Assembly (NCBI RefSeq): GCF_021556435.1
Contig: NZ_JAKGCU010000004.1
Location: 124,001-188,000, forward strand
Direction of reading: 5' to 3'
Length of the DNA: 64,000 nt
Source of the DNA: Gordonia tangerina
GTDB taxonomy: Bacteria > Actinomycetota > Actinomycetes > Mycobacteriales > Mycobacteriaceae
How positions within the stretch are numbered: position 1 is the first letter of the stretch; the number at the start of each line of letters is the position of its first letter. The notes beneath the pieces were generated by a model. It saw nothing but the letters and a program-made list of their open reading frames with translations, made no database searches and was not told where the DNA came from. A program made the position numbers and the translations under genes. Below, one piece after another: positions 8,872 through 17,829 of this stretch.

Positions 8872-9281
8872 AGTTCTCACCTTTGGTTTCGGACAGGTCG
8901 CACTTGGCTGACCGGACCCCTCGGTCGCCCCACATCGCATTCGGATCGCGGTTGCGATGTGCCGGGTGGCAGTGCATTGTCGCCCGGCTCACAAAAACGT
9001 GCGACGAACATAGCACGAGGTCACGCGCAAGGGTTCGGTCAGTCGGATTGGTCACTCAACCCTTGACGGAACATGTTCTATCAATTCTGGACAGTTGTCT
9101 ATTCAGCTGTCCGAGATGCCTGGCAGTGGCCGTGCTTGCAGGTCGAGTTTCGCCGCACCGGTCGGACCGGAGTCCGCGGCAGAAGTTCGCGGAGGAATGT
9201 CCGCCGGCATCACCACACGGAGCCGTGGGCCGGATAATCCATCCGAGAGTCCCCTGCGGTGATCCGCACGGACACTCCGGC
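8872..9281. other. 410-bp intergenic region upstream of the pnt operon
   Basis: I see no convincing gene here; the frames open across it lack ribosome sites and family-like sequence. It must hold the pnt promoter and the 3' region of the upstream molybdopterin oxidoreductase gene. The only clear signal is the palindrome at 9069-9078, listed separately. A short dyad, CGGAT/ATCCG, lies near 9230-9245. Confidence 0.5.
9067..9080. promoter_or_regulatory. KstR-like operator, one mismatch
   Basis: CGGAACATGTTCTA contains the perfect 10-bp palindrome GAACATGTTC and matches the KstR consensus TNNAACNNGTTNNA at all but the first base. It lies about 195 bases upstream of pntAA and about 200 bases after the molybdopterin oxidoreductase gene, so its target is unclear. 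Confidence 0.45.
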
Positions 9282-10835
9282 TCAGGACACCGAGAACCGA
9301 CGTGCATCCAGGCCGGTGGCCCCTTCCGGAATCGGCGACGCGTAGGCCTCGACCTGTTGGTTGCCGTCCTTGTCGATAGCGCGGCATTCCACGGTGTGCT
9401 CACCCGGGGTCGCATCCCACGCGAAGCGCCACTGCCGCCAGGTGTCGATGGAGTATTCGGTGGCCAGCTCGGCGCGCTGCCACCCTCCGTCGTCGACGCG
9501 CACGTCGACCGCAGCTATCCCGGTGTGCTGCGCCCAGGCTGTTCCGGCGATGATAACCTCGCCCGCCTCGATCCGTGAAGCGGTGGGGCGATCGATGCGC
9601 GAGGACAGCTTGATGGGTCCGAGTGCCGACCATCCGCGGGTGGTCCAGTACGCCTTGGCGTCGGCGAAGGTGGTGAGTTCCCAGTCGGTGACCCACTTGG
9701 TGGCCGACACATAGCCGTACAGGCCCGGCACCACCTGCCGCACCGGGTAGCCATGCTCGACCGGCAACGGCTCCCCGTTCATGCCGATCACCAGCAGCGC
9801 GTCGCGGCCGTCGGTCACCGCGGACACCGGGGTGCCGCAGGTCCACCCGTCGGCGCTGGTCGACAGCAGCATGTCGGCGCCCGGCCGCACACCCGCCCGA
9901 TCGAGCAACGTCGCCATCGGCACACCCAGCCAGCGCGCGTTGTCGATGAGGTCGCCGCCGACCTCGTTGGACACGCAGGTCAACGTCACGACGCGTTCGG
10001 TCATCGGCATCGCGACAAGCTCATCCCAGCCGATGCGGATCTCGTTGTCGACCATGCCGTGAATACGCAGCGACCATCCCTCGGTGGTCAGGTTGGGGAC
10101 CTGCAACGCGGTGTCGATCCGGTAGAAGTCGGCGTTGGCGGTGACGAACGGGGTGGCGCCGGGCAGATCCAGGTCGGCGCCCGGGGGGATCGGCGGTGCC
10201 GGCGTGCGTGGCGACGGCAGAATGAGCTTGGTGCGGTCGGCCACGGTGCGGGCGGTGTCGGCGAGCATGCGTCGTCCGACGGTGCCGACCACCACCGCCA
10301 CCGCCGCGATACCGCCGGCGGTCAGCACGAATCGCCGGTCCACGCGGCGCCCGGCCGGGGCCGGATCATCGTCGGGGTCCGTCTGCTCCTCGGGCAGCAT
10401 CGAGACCAGCAGGCGCAACACCAGCACCGCCACCGCTGCACCGAGAAGCGAAGGCAGCACGAACGTCCACCGCGAGTCGGGCCGATCCCACGCCGCCAGC
10501 ACACCCACCACGCCGAACACCGCGACGACGACCGCGCCGATCGGCGGCCGACGATGCTCGGCGATGCCGCACGCAGCCGCGATCAGGGCGATCAGCACTC
10601 CCATGCCGATGTAGAGAGCGGGTTTGTCGGCGGTGCCGAAGGTACCGATGGCGAACTCACGACCGAAGGTCGGCGCATGGTCGACGACGGCTGCGCCGAC
10701 GGCGAAGAAGGGTGACGACCCGGTGTCGATCCACGCGGCGACGATCTCACCGACCGCGAGTCCGGCGCCGACGGCCACCAGTCCTGCCGCGGCCTCGGCG
10801 AACAGATGACTACGGGTACCGACGCGGGAGGTCAC
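9282..10835 (-). CDS. membrane-anchored molybdopterin-dependent oxidoreductase, sulfite-oxidase type
   Basis: About 517 residues: four to five N-terminal hydrophobic segments (to about residue 160), a Ser/Pro linker, then a sulfite-oxidase-type molybdopterin domain. VVTLTCVSNEVGGDLI carries the conserved Cys that ligates molybdenum; NARWLGVPMATLL and HGYPVRQVVPGLYGY are family segments. The C-terminal dimerisation domain ends WRFAWDATPGEHTVECRA. The active domain probably faces outside. Substrate unknown; mycobacterial Rv0218-like proteins share this layout. I prefer GTG 10835, just after AAGGGG, to GTG 10856, which falls in the hairpin at 10856-10871. Confidence 0.85.
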   Translation of the reverse strand: MTSRVGTRSHLFAEAAAGLVAVGAGLAVGEIVAAWIDTGSSPFFAVGAAVVDHAPTFGREFAIGTFGTADKPALYIGMGVLIALIAAACGIAEHRRPPIGAVVVAVFGVVGVLAAWDRPDSRWTFVLPSLLGAAVAVLVLRLLVSMLPEEQTDPDDDPAPAGRRVDRRFVLTAGGIAAVAVVVGTVGRRMLADTARTVADRTKLILPSPRTPAPPIPPGADLDLPGATPFVTANADFYRIDTALQVPNLTTEGWSLRIHGMVDNEIRIGWDELVAMPMTERVVTLTCVSNEVGGDLIDNARWLGVPMATLLDRAGVRPGADMLLSTSADGWTCGTPVSAVTDGRDALLVIGMNGEPLPVEHGYPVRQVVPGLYGYVSATKWVTDWELTTFADAKAYWTTRGWSALGPIKLSSRIDRPTASRIEAGEVIIAGTAWAQHTGIAAVDVRVDDGGWQRAELATEYSIDTWRQWRFAWDATPGEHTVECRAIDKDGNQQVEAYASPIPEGATGLDARRFSVS

Positions 10836-10855
10836 ATCCCCTTGATACCCCACCA

Positions 10856-10871
10856 CCCCGCTGCGGCGGGG
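10856..10871 (-). terminator. short hairpin after the flavoprotein gene
   Basis: CCCCGC/GCGGGG arms with a four-base loop, 16 bases downstream of the stop at 10888. It could be a weak terminator between two co-oriented genes. Confidence 0.4.
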
Positions 10872-10887
10872 CGCCCGGCGTGCACCG

Positions 10888-12363
10888 TCACCCTTCGGTC
10901 ACAACTGACGAGCGCTGTGCCGCATGCCGACCCGCGCGACGCCCGAAATACGAGCCCTCGCCGAGTTGCGTTCCGCTCGCGTAGCCCTTTCCGTCCTGGG
11001 CGATGTTGGCGGCACACGCGCCGGCCGCATAAAGCCCGGCGATGGGTGTGCCGTCGTTGTGGAGCACCTCGGCGTCGAGTGAGGTGGCCATGCCTCCCAT
11101 GGTGAAACAGGAGTACATCGCCTTGCCGAGACTCAGGTCGAAGGCCCCCCAGGGGCCGTGGTCCTGCGGGGCCAGGAACTCCGCGGACTTGTGGAAATCG
11201 GGATCTTCTCCGCGAGCGGCGTTTGCGTTGTAGTCGGCGAGGGTCTTCTGCAGGCGCCCCTCCGGGATTCCGAGTGCCGACTCCATCTCCTCGACGGTTT
11301 CCCACCCGTCGATCAGGTTGATCAACGGAACCTCCGGACGCTCCATATGCGCCTCGTCGACGATGAGGAAGGCGGCCGAATCCGGTTGGTCCATCACGAA
11401 ACCCGCGGTTCGCGAGTGGTAGGAGTCCTCGGCGACGAAGCGATCACCGTCCTTGTTCACCACGATGCCGGTGAGCAAAATGCTCGGTGGGTAGATCGGG
11501 GCGGTCACGAACGCCTGGTCCATGTGCCGCAGCGCGGCGCCCACGGATTCGCCGAGGCGGATGCCCAACCCGTCGTCGTAGGTACTGCCGAGGGTGAACG
11601 GCTTCTCGGCGACATGCGGCACGTACCGCGCGACCATCTCCTCGTTCATCACGAAACCACCGGCCGCGATGATCACCGAAGCCGCGCGGATGACGCCGTG
11701 AGCCTCAGGAGTGCGCCAGGACGCCCCGACCACGCCACCCGCGTCGTCGACGACGAGCTGCCGGGCGCCGGTCTCGTAACGGATCTCCGCACCCAGTTCG
11801 GTGAGACGCTTGACCAGGAGATCGACCACCATCGACGCACCGCCGGTGTCGCCGGGCACCGGCACCTTGTGGCCGCGCGGCGCGGGGACGGCCATGTCCT
11901 TGAACGGCCACACCTTCTCGTTGCCGGTGAACATCAACCCCTGGGTCTGCGGCTGGATCACCGCCTTCTCCGGATAGAAACTGCGCTCGAAACTGAACCC
12001 CAGCGACTCGAGCCAGGTGAAGTGCTCGACGCTGTCGACGCAGTAGGCGTGGATCTTGTCCGGCTCCGGGTCCCGGGACACCGCGGTGATGTACTTCTCC
12101 ATCTCTTCGGCGGAGTCCGCGTGCCCGGTCGCCTCCTGCACCGCGGTACCGCCGCCGAGATAGAAGTGTCCGCCGGCCATGCAACTGGTGCCGCCTGCAG
12201 CGGCCGCGCGTTCCAATACCAGTACCTTCGCGCCCGCGGCTGCCGCTTCCACCGCCGCGCTGCCGCCGGCCACCCCGCACCCGATGACCAGCACGTCGAC
12301 CTCGTCGGAGAACGACTCGACGGAGTCCAGCGCGATGGTGTCGGGGACCTCAGTTCCTGCCAT
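10888..12363 (-). CDS. FAD-binding dehydrogenase, KSTD/fumarate-reductase-like flavoprotein
   Basis: A 491-residue flavoprotein: FAD-binding VDVLVIGCGVAGGSAAVEAA near residue 25, a KSTD/fumarate-reductase middle domain, and a C-terminal segment GLYAAGACAANIAQDGKGYA with the GT-rich FAD contact. This superfamily includes 3-ketosteroid 1-dehydrogenases, fumarate reductases and related enzymes. A perfect KstR-type operator 22 bases upstream suggests a role in steroid or related lipid catabolism; the substrate is not shown by the sequence. Start ATG 12363; a GTG two codons upstream is possible. Confidence 0.8.
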   Translation of the reverse strand: MAGTEVPDTIALDSVESFSDEVDVLVIGCGVAGGSAAVEAAAAGAKVLVLERAAAAGGTSCMAGGHFYLGGGTAVQEATGHADSAEEMEKYITAVSRDPEPDKIHAYCVDSVEHFTWLESLGFSFERSFYPEKAVIQPQTQGLMFTGNEKVWPFKDMAVPAPRGHKVPVPGDTGGASMVVDLLVKRLTELGAEIRYETGARQLVVDDAGGVVGASWRTPEAHGVIRAASVIIAAGGFVMNEEMVARYVPHVAEKPFTLGSTYDDGLGIRLGESVGAALRHMDQAFVTAPIYPPSILLTGIVVNKDGDRFVAEDSYHSRTAGFVMDQPDSAAFLIVDEAHMERPEVPLINLIDGWETVEEMESALGIPEGRLQKTLADYNANAARGEDPDFHKSAEFLAPQDHGPWGAFDLSLGKAMYSCFTMGGMATSLDAEVLHNDGTPIAGLYAAGACAANIAQDGKGYASGTQLGEGSYFGRRAGRHAAQRSSVVTEG

Positions 12364-12385
12364 GCCCACAGCGTAAACGATCGAC

Positions 12386-12399
12386 TAGAACATGTTCTA
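12386..12399. promoter_or_regulatory. KstR-type operator
   Basis: TAGAACATGTTCTA matches the KstR consensus TNNAACNNGTTNNA exactly and sits in a 16-bp perfect palindrome (12385-12400). KstR is the TetR-family repressor of the cholesterol regulon in mycobacteria and rhodococci. Its position, 22 bases before the flavoprotein ATG, would block the promoter. Confidence 0.75.
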
Positions 12400-12509
12400 G
12401 TTCTAGTGCGATGAGGGGTCAGCGAAATGCCAACCGCGCACGCGCCATGCATCCGCGCATGTCGCGACGTGCGCGCGAGCGTGACGAGTGCGCGCTTGCG
12501 CCGGTCACC

Positions 12510-14777
12510 TCACGCGCGCGAACGCGAATGCGCCCGGAACCGCCGCAACCGCAGGCTGTTGGCCACGACGAAGGCCGATGACAGCGCCATCGCCGCGCCG
12601 GCCAGCATCGGGTTGAGCAGCCCGGCGGCGGCGACCGGAATCGCCGCGACGTTGTAGGCGAATGCCCAGAACAGGTTGCCCTTGATGGTGGCCAGGGTGC
12701 GACGGGCCAGGCGGATGGCGTCGACCACCGCCCACAGGTCGCCGCTGACCACGGTCAGGTCACCAGCCTGGATCGCCACGTCGGTACCGGTACCCATCGC
12801 GATCCCGAGATCGGCCTGGGCCAGCGCCGCGGCGTCGTTGATCCCGTCGCCCGCCATCGCCACCGAGTGGCCCTGTGCCTGCAACTCCTCGATGGTCGCC
12901 AGCTTCTGGGCCGGCGTGACCTCGGCGACGACCTGCTCGATACCGACCGCCCGTGCCACGTGTTCGGCGGCGCCGGCGTTGTCGCCGGTGAGCAGGATCG
13001 GGGTCAGGCCCATCCGGCGCAGTTCGGTGATAGCCGCGTCCGAGGTGTCCTTCACCTGATCGCCCACCACGAGCACGGCAACCGGCCGGTCGTCCAAAGA
13101 CACGACCACCGCGGTGGCGCCGCCCGACTGCGCCTCGGCGACAGCTGCCGCCAGCGGCTCCGGGAGAGCGCCGGTGCCGCTGCTCGGCTTCTCGACGACG
13201 ACCCGGGCCCCGTCGACAATGCCCTCGACACCGATCCCCTCGACCGCCCGGAACTCGGTCACCTGCGGCGCCGGCCCGGCACACCGACGTTCGGCGGCCG
13301 CCACGACCGCACGCCCGATGGGATGCTCCGACCCCGACTCAACCGCAGCCGCCGAGCGCAATGCCCATTCCTCACCCGGCCCGTCGGCGACGACAACCAT
13401 CGACTGCAGGGTCATCTCGCCCGTGGTCACCGTGCCCGTCTTGTCGAGCACGATCGTGTCCACCCGCTTGGTGGATTCCAGCACCTCCGGCCCCTTGAGC
13501 AGCACCCCGAGTTGCGCGCCCCGACCGGTCCCGACCATCAGCGCGGTCGGGGTCGCCAACCCGAGAGCGCACGGGCACGCGATGATCAGCACTGCGACGG
13601 CCGCGGTGAAGGCGACCGAGATGCCACCGGAATCACCAGCGACACTTGCGCTTCCGAGCCAGAAGCCGAGCGTCGCGACAGCGATGGTGATCACTGCAGG
13701 CACGAAGTAGGCAGAGATCCGGTCGGCGAGGCGTTGCGCGTCGGCCTTACCGGCCTGCGCGTCGGCCACCATCTTCGCCATCTGTGCGAGTGAGGTGTCC
13801 GAACCCACCCGGGTGGCGCGGACCACCAGTCGCCCGGCGGCGTTGACGGTTGCACCGATGACCTCGTCACCGGCGGTGACCTCCACCGGCACGGATTCGC
13901 CGGTGATCATCGACGCGTCGACGGCCGAGACCCCGTCTACGACGATCCCGTCAGTGGCGACCTTCTCGCCGGGACGCACCACGAACACATCGTCGACGGC
14001 GAGCTCGGCCACCGGGATGCGGCGTTCGTTCCCGTCTACGAGGACCGCGACATCCTTGGCGCCGAGATCCAGCAGCGCACGGAGTGCATCACCGGCACGA
14101 CGCTTGGCACGCTTCTCGAAGTAGCGGCCGGCGAGCAAAAACGTGGTGACACCTGCCGCGGCCTCGAGATAGATGTTGGCGGCACCGTCGCCGCGAGACG
14201 CGATCAGGTCGAAGCCGTGGTGCATCCCGGGTTCTCCGGCGGTGCCGAAGAACAGCGCGTAAAGCGACCAGGCGAACGCGGCGAGCGTTCCCATCGAGAC
14301 CAGGGTGTCCATCGTGGTGGCTCCGTGGCGCAGGTTTATCCACGCGGCGCGGTGAAACGGGTAGGCGCCCCAGACGATGACGGGCGCCGCCAGCGTCAAC
14401 GACAGCCACTGCCAGTAGGTGAACTGCCAGGCGGGCACCATCGCCAGGGCGATCACCGGAACGCTGAGCACCGCGGAGACGACGAGCCGCTGCCGCAGGT
14501 CGTCGAGTTCGGTGTCACCGCGCTCGTCCGATGAATCGTGCTCGTCGTCGCCCGGTCCGCCGACTGGCGACGCGCCATATCCGGCGTCTCGCACCACGGT
14601 GATCAAGTCGGCGGAATCCAGCGTCGCGGGGTACTCGACATGGGCTTGCTCGGTCGCATAGTTTACCGACGCCCGGACACCGTCGAGCTTGTTCAGCTTG
14701 CGCTCGATCCGGTTGGCACACGACGCACAGGTCATGCCGTCGATGTCGAAGTCGACCTGCTCGAGGCCAATGGTCAT
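12510..14777 (-). CDS. copA: copper-translocating P1B-type ATPase
   Basis: A 755-residue metal ATPase. One N-terminal heavy-metal-associated domain carries GMTCASC (C17, C20). The membrane metal site is ACPCALG, the phosphorylation site is DKTGT, the nucleotide domain has SEHPIGRAV, and [14 protein letters not shown] closes the P-domain. CPC plus HMA is the copper(I) exporter class. It is the last gene of the csoR-copZ-peptide-ATPase operon, which fits copper efflux. Start ATG 14777 lies six bases after the small-peptide stop. Confidence 0.94.
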   Translation of the reverse strand: MTIGLEQVDFDIDGMTCASCANRIERKLNKLDGVRASVNYATEQAHVEYPATLDSADLITVVRDAGYGASPVGGPGDDEHDSSDERGDTELDDLRQRLVVSAVLSVPVIALAMVPAWQFTYWQWLSLTLAAPVIVWGAYPFHRAAWINLRHGATTMDTLVSMGTLAAFAWSLYALFFGTAGEPGMHHGFDLIASRGDGAANIYLEAAAGVTTFLLAGRYFEKRAKRRAGDALRALLDLGAKDVAVLVDGNERRIPVAELAVDDVFVVRPGEKVATDGIVVDGVSAVDASMITGESVPVEVTAGDEVIGATVNAAGRLVVRATRVGSDTSLAQMAKMVADAQAGKADAQRLADRISAYFVPAVITIAVATLGFWLGSASVAGDSGGISVAFTAAVAVLIIACPCALGLATPTALMVGTGRGAQLGVLLKGPEVLESTKRVDTIVLDKTGTVTTGEMTLQSMVVVADGPGEEWALRSAAAVESGSEHPIGRAVVAAAERRCAGPAPQVTEFRAVEGIGVEGIVDGARVVVEKPSSGTGALPEPLAAAVAEAQSGGATAVVVSLDDRPVAVLVVGDQVKDTSDAAITELRRMGLTPILLTGDNAGAAEHVARAVGIEQVVAEVTPAQKLATIEELQAQGHSVAMAGDGINDAAALAQADLGIAMGTGTDVAIQAGDLTVVSGDLWAVVDAIRLARRTLATIKGNLFWAFAYNVAAIPVAAAGLLNPMLAGAAMALSSAFVVANSLRLRRFRAHSRSRA

Positions 14778-14783
14778 CTCAGC

Positions 14784-14948
14784 TCACTCCGAATACTGTT
14801 GATGGGGACCGGATTGATGAGTGCCGGAAGCGGGCAGCGGGGCATCCCCGGCCCACGGATCCACCGCTCGGCCGACACCGAAGGCGATGCCGAAGACGGC
14901 AGCCAGGGCGGCGACGAAGGCGGCGATCCGATAGGCGGGGGTGGTCAT
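14784..14948 (-). CDS. 54-residue single-pass membrane peptide in the copper operon
   Basis: The small gene starts at ATG 14948, which overlaps the copZ stop as ATGA, and ends six bases before the copper ATPase start, so it fills the gap between them. The peptide begins MTTPAYRIAAFVAALAAVFG and continues with more hydrophobic sequence (one transmembrane helix, residues 6-25), then a short tail with two His and a final QQYSE. It is too short for most automatic thresholds. The tight coupling on both sides argues that it is real. Function unknown; helping the ATPase or handling copper at the outer face is inference. Confidence 0.72.
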   Translation of the reverse strand: MTTPAYRIAAFVAALAAVFGIAFGVGRAVDPWAGDAPLPASGTHQSGPHQQYSE

Positions 14949-15148
14949 GCCAGTTGGTAGCCGGCTTCGGCGACCGCGGCGCCGACCTCGGCGGTGTCGA
15001 GTTCGCGGTCACTGGTGACCTCGACGGCGCCGGTGTCGAGGGTGACGTCGACGCTGTGGACGCCGGAGATCTCCTCGATCTCCTCGCGTACCGACGCCAC
15101 ACAGTGCTCGCAGGTCATGCCGGTCACGGTGTAGGTGGCGGTGGTCAT
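14945..15148 (-). CDS. copZ: copper chaperone CopZ-like heavy-metal-binding protein
   Basis: A 67-residue ferredoxin-fold HMA protein starting MTTATYTVTGMTCEHC (metal cysteines 13 and 16). It binds copper(I) in the cytoplasm and hands it to the ATPase or to the CsoR sensor. The ATG at 15148 follows AAGGAGG, which fixes the start. Its stop overlaps the start of the small membrane peptide. Confidence 0.92.
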   Translation of the reverse strand: MTTATYTVTGMTCEHCVASVREEIEEISGVHSVDVTLDTGAVEVTSDRELDTAEVGAAVAEAGYQLA

Positions 15149-15259
15149 GGTTCGTTCCTCCTTCGTTGGACGTCGAATCGACGTATGTGCGGTGGTGGTG
15201 CATGTCGAGCCGGCCGGATACACCGACGGCCGGTTCGCCGAGGGGCAGGATTGGCCGTG

Positions 15260-15553
15260 TCAGGACTTGACGAGCCGGGTGATCGCCGCCATGGCCTCGT
15301 CGATCTTTTCGTGGCCGGCGGCGTCGCTTTCCTGAGCGGCGTGCATCACGCAGTGGTTCATGTGCTCCTCGAGCAGACCCAGTCCGACGGCCTGTAGCGC
15401 CTTGGTCATCGCAGAGACCTGCGTGAGGATGTCGATGCAGTAGGCCTCGTCGTCGACCATGCGCTGCAATCCACGCGCCTGCCCCTCGATCCGCCGAAGC
15501 CGTTTGAGGTAGTCGTCTTTGCTGCTGATGTAGCCGTGCGATGCGGTGTCCAT
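15260..15553 (-). CDS. csoR: copper-sensing repressor CsoR
   Basis: A 97-residue all-helical repressor. C39, H64 and C68 have the exact spacing of the Mycobacterium tuberculosis CsoR copper ligands (C-x24-H-x3-C), in CIDILTQ and HMNHC. KRLRRIEGQARGLQRMV is the DNA-contact helix. Copper(I) binding releases it from DNA. The start could also be ATG 15562, three codons earlier. A CsoR-type palindrome lies directly upstream. Confidence 0.93.
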   Translation of the reverse strand: MDTASHGYISSKDDYLKRLRRIEGQARGLQRMVDDEAYCIDILTQVSAMTKALQAVGLGLLEEHMNHCVMHAAQESDAAGHEKIDEAMAAITRLVKS

Positions 15554-15580
15554 GTCTTCCATCCTGCCCTCAGATACCGG

Positions 15581-15595
15581 TACCCCCCTAGGGTA
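15581..15595. promoter_or_regulatory. CsoR-type operator upstream of csoR
   Basis: TACCCCCCTAGGGTA is a near-palindrome of the class ATACCCC-N3-GGGGTAT bound by CsoR/RicR repressors. It lies 28 bases before the csoR start, as in autoregulated cop operons. Confidence 0.75.
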
Positions 15596-15674
15596 CACAT
15601 CGCAGGACACGACCGAAACCCACACTGAACAGCAGTTTTGTCGAGTGGCTCACTCGACAGAATTCACAACGGCC

Positions 15675-16658
15675 CTACTTGCGGACTGCCGGACCCTCCG
15701 TGGGACGCATCGCGGCAGCGAGTTTCTCCAGAGCTGCGGCGACGTCGCGCAACGCCGCGGCGATCTCGGCACCGTGGCCGTCGGCTTCGTGGGCACTTCC
15801 GGTCCCCGACGTGCCGAGCGTTTGATTCGGCATGGACGCCTGCGGCGGGCGGGCCGGTGGCGCGGGAGCGACCGGCGCCGAAGCGGGCGCCTCGTCGTCG
15901 GGGTCGGGCAGGCGGTGGCGGCTCGACGCCTGCCGCGTCATGTCCGCGGGTGGTTCGGCGTCGGTGGACCGGCGACCGAGCCGGTAACCCTGGTGTCCGG
16001 CGTGTGCTCGGACCGGTTGGGCGGTGGTCTCACGTCGGCTGGTCGGATCTGCCGGGATCGGGGTGGGCGGGCGCGGTGCGGCTGAACGCATCGGGCCGGA
16101 TGGTTCGGGCGATGGCCGACCGGGCCGAAGGCGCTGCGCCTCCGCATCGTCGAGCGCCCGCTGAGGTACCGGTCCCGTTGCTGATCGTGGCGCGGGTTGG
16201 CGCGCAGCCGACGGGGGTGCGGGCTGCTGCGGGCCGGCCATCCGCGGGGGTGCCGGGGGTGCAGACGCAGGCGATGGGGGCGCGGGCCGCTGCGGAGCCG
16301 GGCCCGCCGGCGGCCCGGCGTGCGGCGTCGACACGGCCGTGGGGGCGTGGCCGTTCGACGGCGCGAAGAAGTGCCCCCCGCCGTGGCCCTCGTAGAACAG
16401 GCATCCGGTGCCCTGCGGCGAGCGAGCCGTGCACGGATTGCGCTCGATCAGGGACTGGGCGTGGTCATCGAAGTCGTTCCACTCCAACCACAGTCGACGG
16501 TCGACCCGTGGATGCGAGCTGGCATCGGTGGCATGGTTCCCGCGATGACCCGCGGCCAGCCGGCAATGCAGCAGCCACTCCGACTGACCGGTCAGTCCCA
16601 ACGCGGTGCGTTCCTGCGGTGTGCACACGACCGTCGACCAGCAGCCTTCGCCGTTCAT
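15675..16658 (-). CDS. hypothetical protein with twin Cys/His motifs and a proline-rich middle
   Basis: I do not recognise this 327-residue protein. The first 100 residues hold two copies of the pattern C-x4-GH-x-G-x-H: C32/H38/H42 and C86/H92/H96, a likely zinc site or pair of sites. Residues 100-290 are rich in Pro, Ala, Ser and Arg and probably disordered. A C-terminal helix (EIAAALRDVAAALEKLAAAM) could be a coiled coil. Start ATG 16658 (MNGEGCW). Function unknown. Confidence 0.68.
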   Translation of the reverse strand: MNGEGCWSTVVCTPQERTALGLTGQSEWLLHCRLAAGHRGNHATDASSHPRVDRRLWLEWNDFDDHAQSLIERNPCTARSPQGTGCLFYEGHGGGHFFAPSNGHAPTAVSTPHAGPPAGPAPQRPAPPSPASAPPAPPRMAGPQQPAPPSAARQPAPRSATGPVPQRALDDAEAQRLRPGRPSPEPSGPMRSAAPRPPTPIPADPTSRRETTAQPVRAHAGHQGYRLGRRSTDAEPPADMTRQASSRHRLPDPDDEAPASAPVAPAPPARPPQASMPNQTLGTSGTGSAHEADGHGAEIAAALRDVAAALEKLAAAMRPTEGPAVRK

Positions 16659-16871
16659 CCGGTCACTCCTTCGGGCATCACGCACATGCAGTGTCGATCA
16701 TTGCTGACTCGGGGCGCGCCTGATTGCGCAGCACCCGCCATACGACGCCCCCGACTGCGTCTGATGACCGATCGGTGCCCTCCCCGGCGGCAAGTGTACG
16801 AAGGATCCACCCGTCCCCGCCAGGGTCGCGGCCCGGGTGTCGGCCGAAACCCGACAACTCTTGCGTCGCGC

Positions 16872-17753
16872 TCAGCCTTCGAGGTACTCCAGCACGTGCT
16901 GTCCGACGACATCCGGGGCGTCGAGCTGAAGGAAATGTCCGGCGCCGCGGATCTGCGTCACGACACTTCCCGCGGGCAGTACCTCCGCCAATCCCTTGAC
17001 GAAACCGCTGTGCATGCATCCGTCGGCCGCACCGTGCAGGTACATCATCGGGCTGATGGGCAGCCGCAGCCATGCCGTGGAATCGTCGGCGTATCGCGGC
17101 GCGACCCGGGCGCGCAGCGGCGCGCGGTAATAGCCGAGAGCCGCCGTGCGATGTGCGGTCGACGGCAGGGCGGCCAACGCATTGTCGACGTCCGCCGCGT
17201 CGGGGGCCGGGCCCCATCGCCGCCACAGCATCGGGATCATCCGCCCCAGCACCCGCTCGGGCAGCACCGGGATCTGGTTGAACCCGATGTACCAGCTCTT
17301 GGCGAGTTGGCCGGGCAGCAGCCGGAGCCGTGCGCCGACGGAGCGTTCCCGAATCGCCGCGATCGGCGGCACCGCCAGCGCGATCAGTCGGCGGAACGGG
17401 TGGTCGGCGCGCGCGGCGATCGCATGCACCGTCATCGCACCCCAGTCATGCCCGATCAGCACCGCGCGGTCATCACCGTCGAGCGCTCGGTGCAGTTCGA
17501 GTGCATCGTAGGCCAGTGCGGCGACGTGGTAGTCGCCGTCGGCCGGGACCTCCGACGGCGAGTAGCCGCGAGTGAACGGGGCCACCACGCGGTAGCCGAC
17601 CTCGGCGAGTGCCGGCCCGAGATGTCGCCACGTCCAGGCCGAGTCGGGGAAGCCGTGCAGGCAGATCGCCAACGGGGCCGACGGGTCTCCCCAGGTGAGC
17701 GCGTGCAGACGGAGGTGGCCGAGATCCACGTCGAGCCGGTCGGGCGCGGTCAT
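16872..17753 (-). CDS. alpha/beta hydrolase, epoxide-hydrolase-like
   Basis: A 293-residue hydrolase with the oxyanion motif HGFPDSAW and the nucleophile elbow GHDWGAM. An Asp nucleophile in GHDWG is the signature of epoxide hydrolases and haloalkane dehalogenases. The acid is probably the Asp in LHGAADG and the base the His in AGHFLQ. A lid region follows residue 145. Start ATG 17753 (MTAPDRLDVDLGHLRLHAL) suits the family. It lies 76 bases after nadB on the same strand. Confidence 0.82.
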   Translation of the reverse strand: MTAPDRLDVDLGHLRLHALTWGDPSAPLAICLHGFPDSAWTWRHLGPALAEVGYRVVAPFTRGYSPSEVPADGDYHVAALAYDALELHRALDGDDRAVLIGHDWGAMTVHAIAARADHPFRRLIALAVPPIAAIRERSVGARLRLLPGQLAKSWYIGFNQIPVLPERVLGRMIPMLWRRWGPAPDAADVDNALAALPSTAHRTAALGYYRAPLRARVAPRYADDSTAWLRLPISPMMYLHGAADGCMHSGFVKGLAEVLPAGSVVTQIRGAGHFLQLDAPDVVGQHVLEYLEG

Positions 17754-17829
17754 GCTCGCCGACGTTACGCCCCCGACGTGGCGCGGCGGAGCGCAACGGT
17801 GCTCCCTGGCGCCGCCCCGGCGGGCGTCG

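Noticed and set aside
8883-9578. 231-residue plus-strand frame upstream of the pnt operon
   Set aside because: Cys/Arg/His-rich, no ribosome site, overlaps the molybdopterin gene antisense.
14779-15102. 107-residue frame in the cop operon
   Set aside because: Overlaps copZ and the small membrane peptide in another frame, with low-complexity Ser/Pro/Arg sequence.
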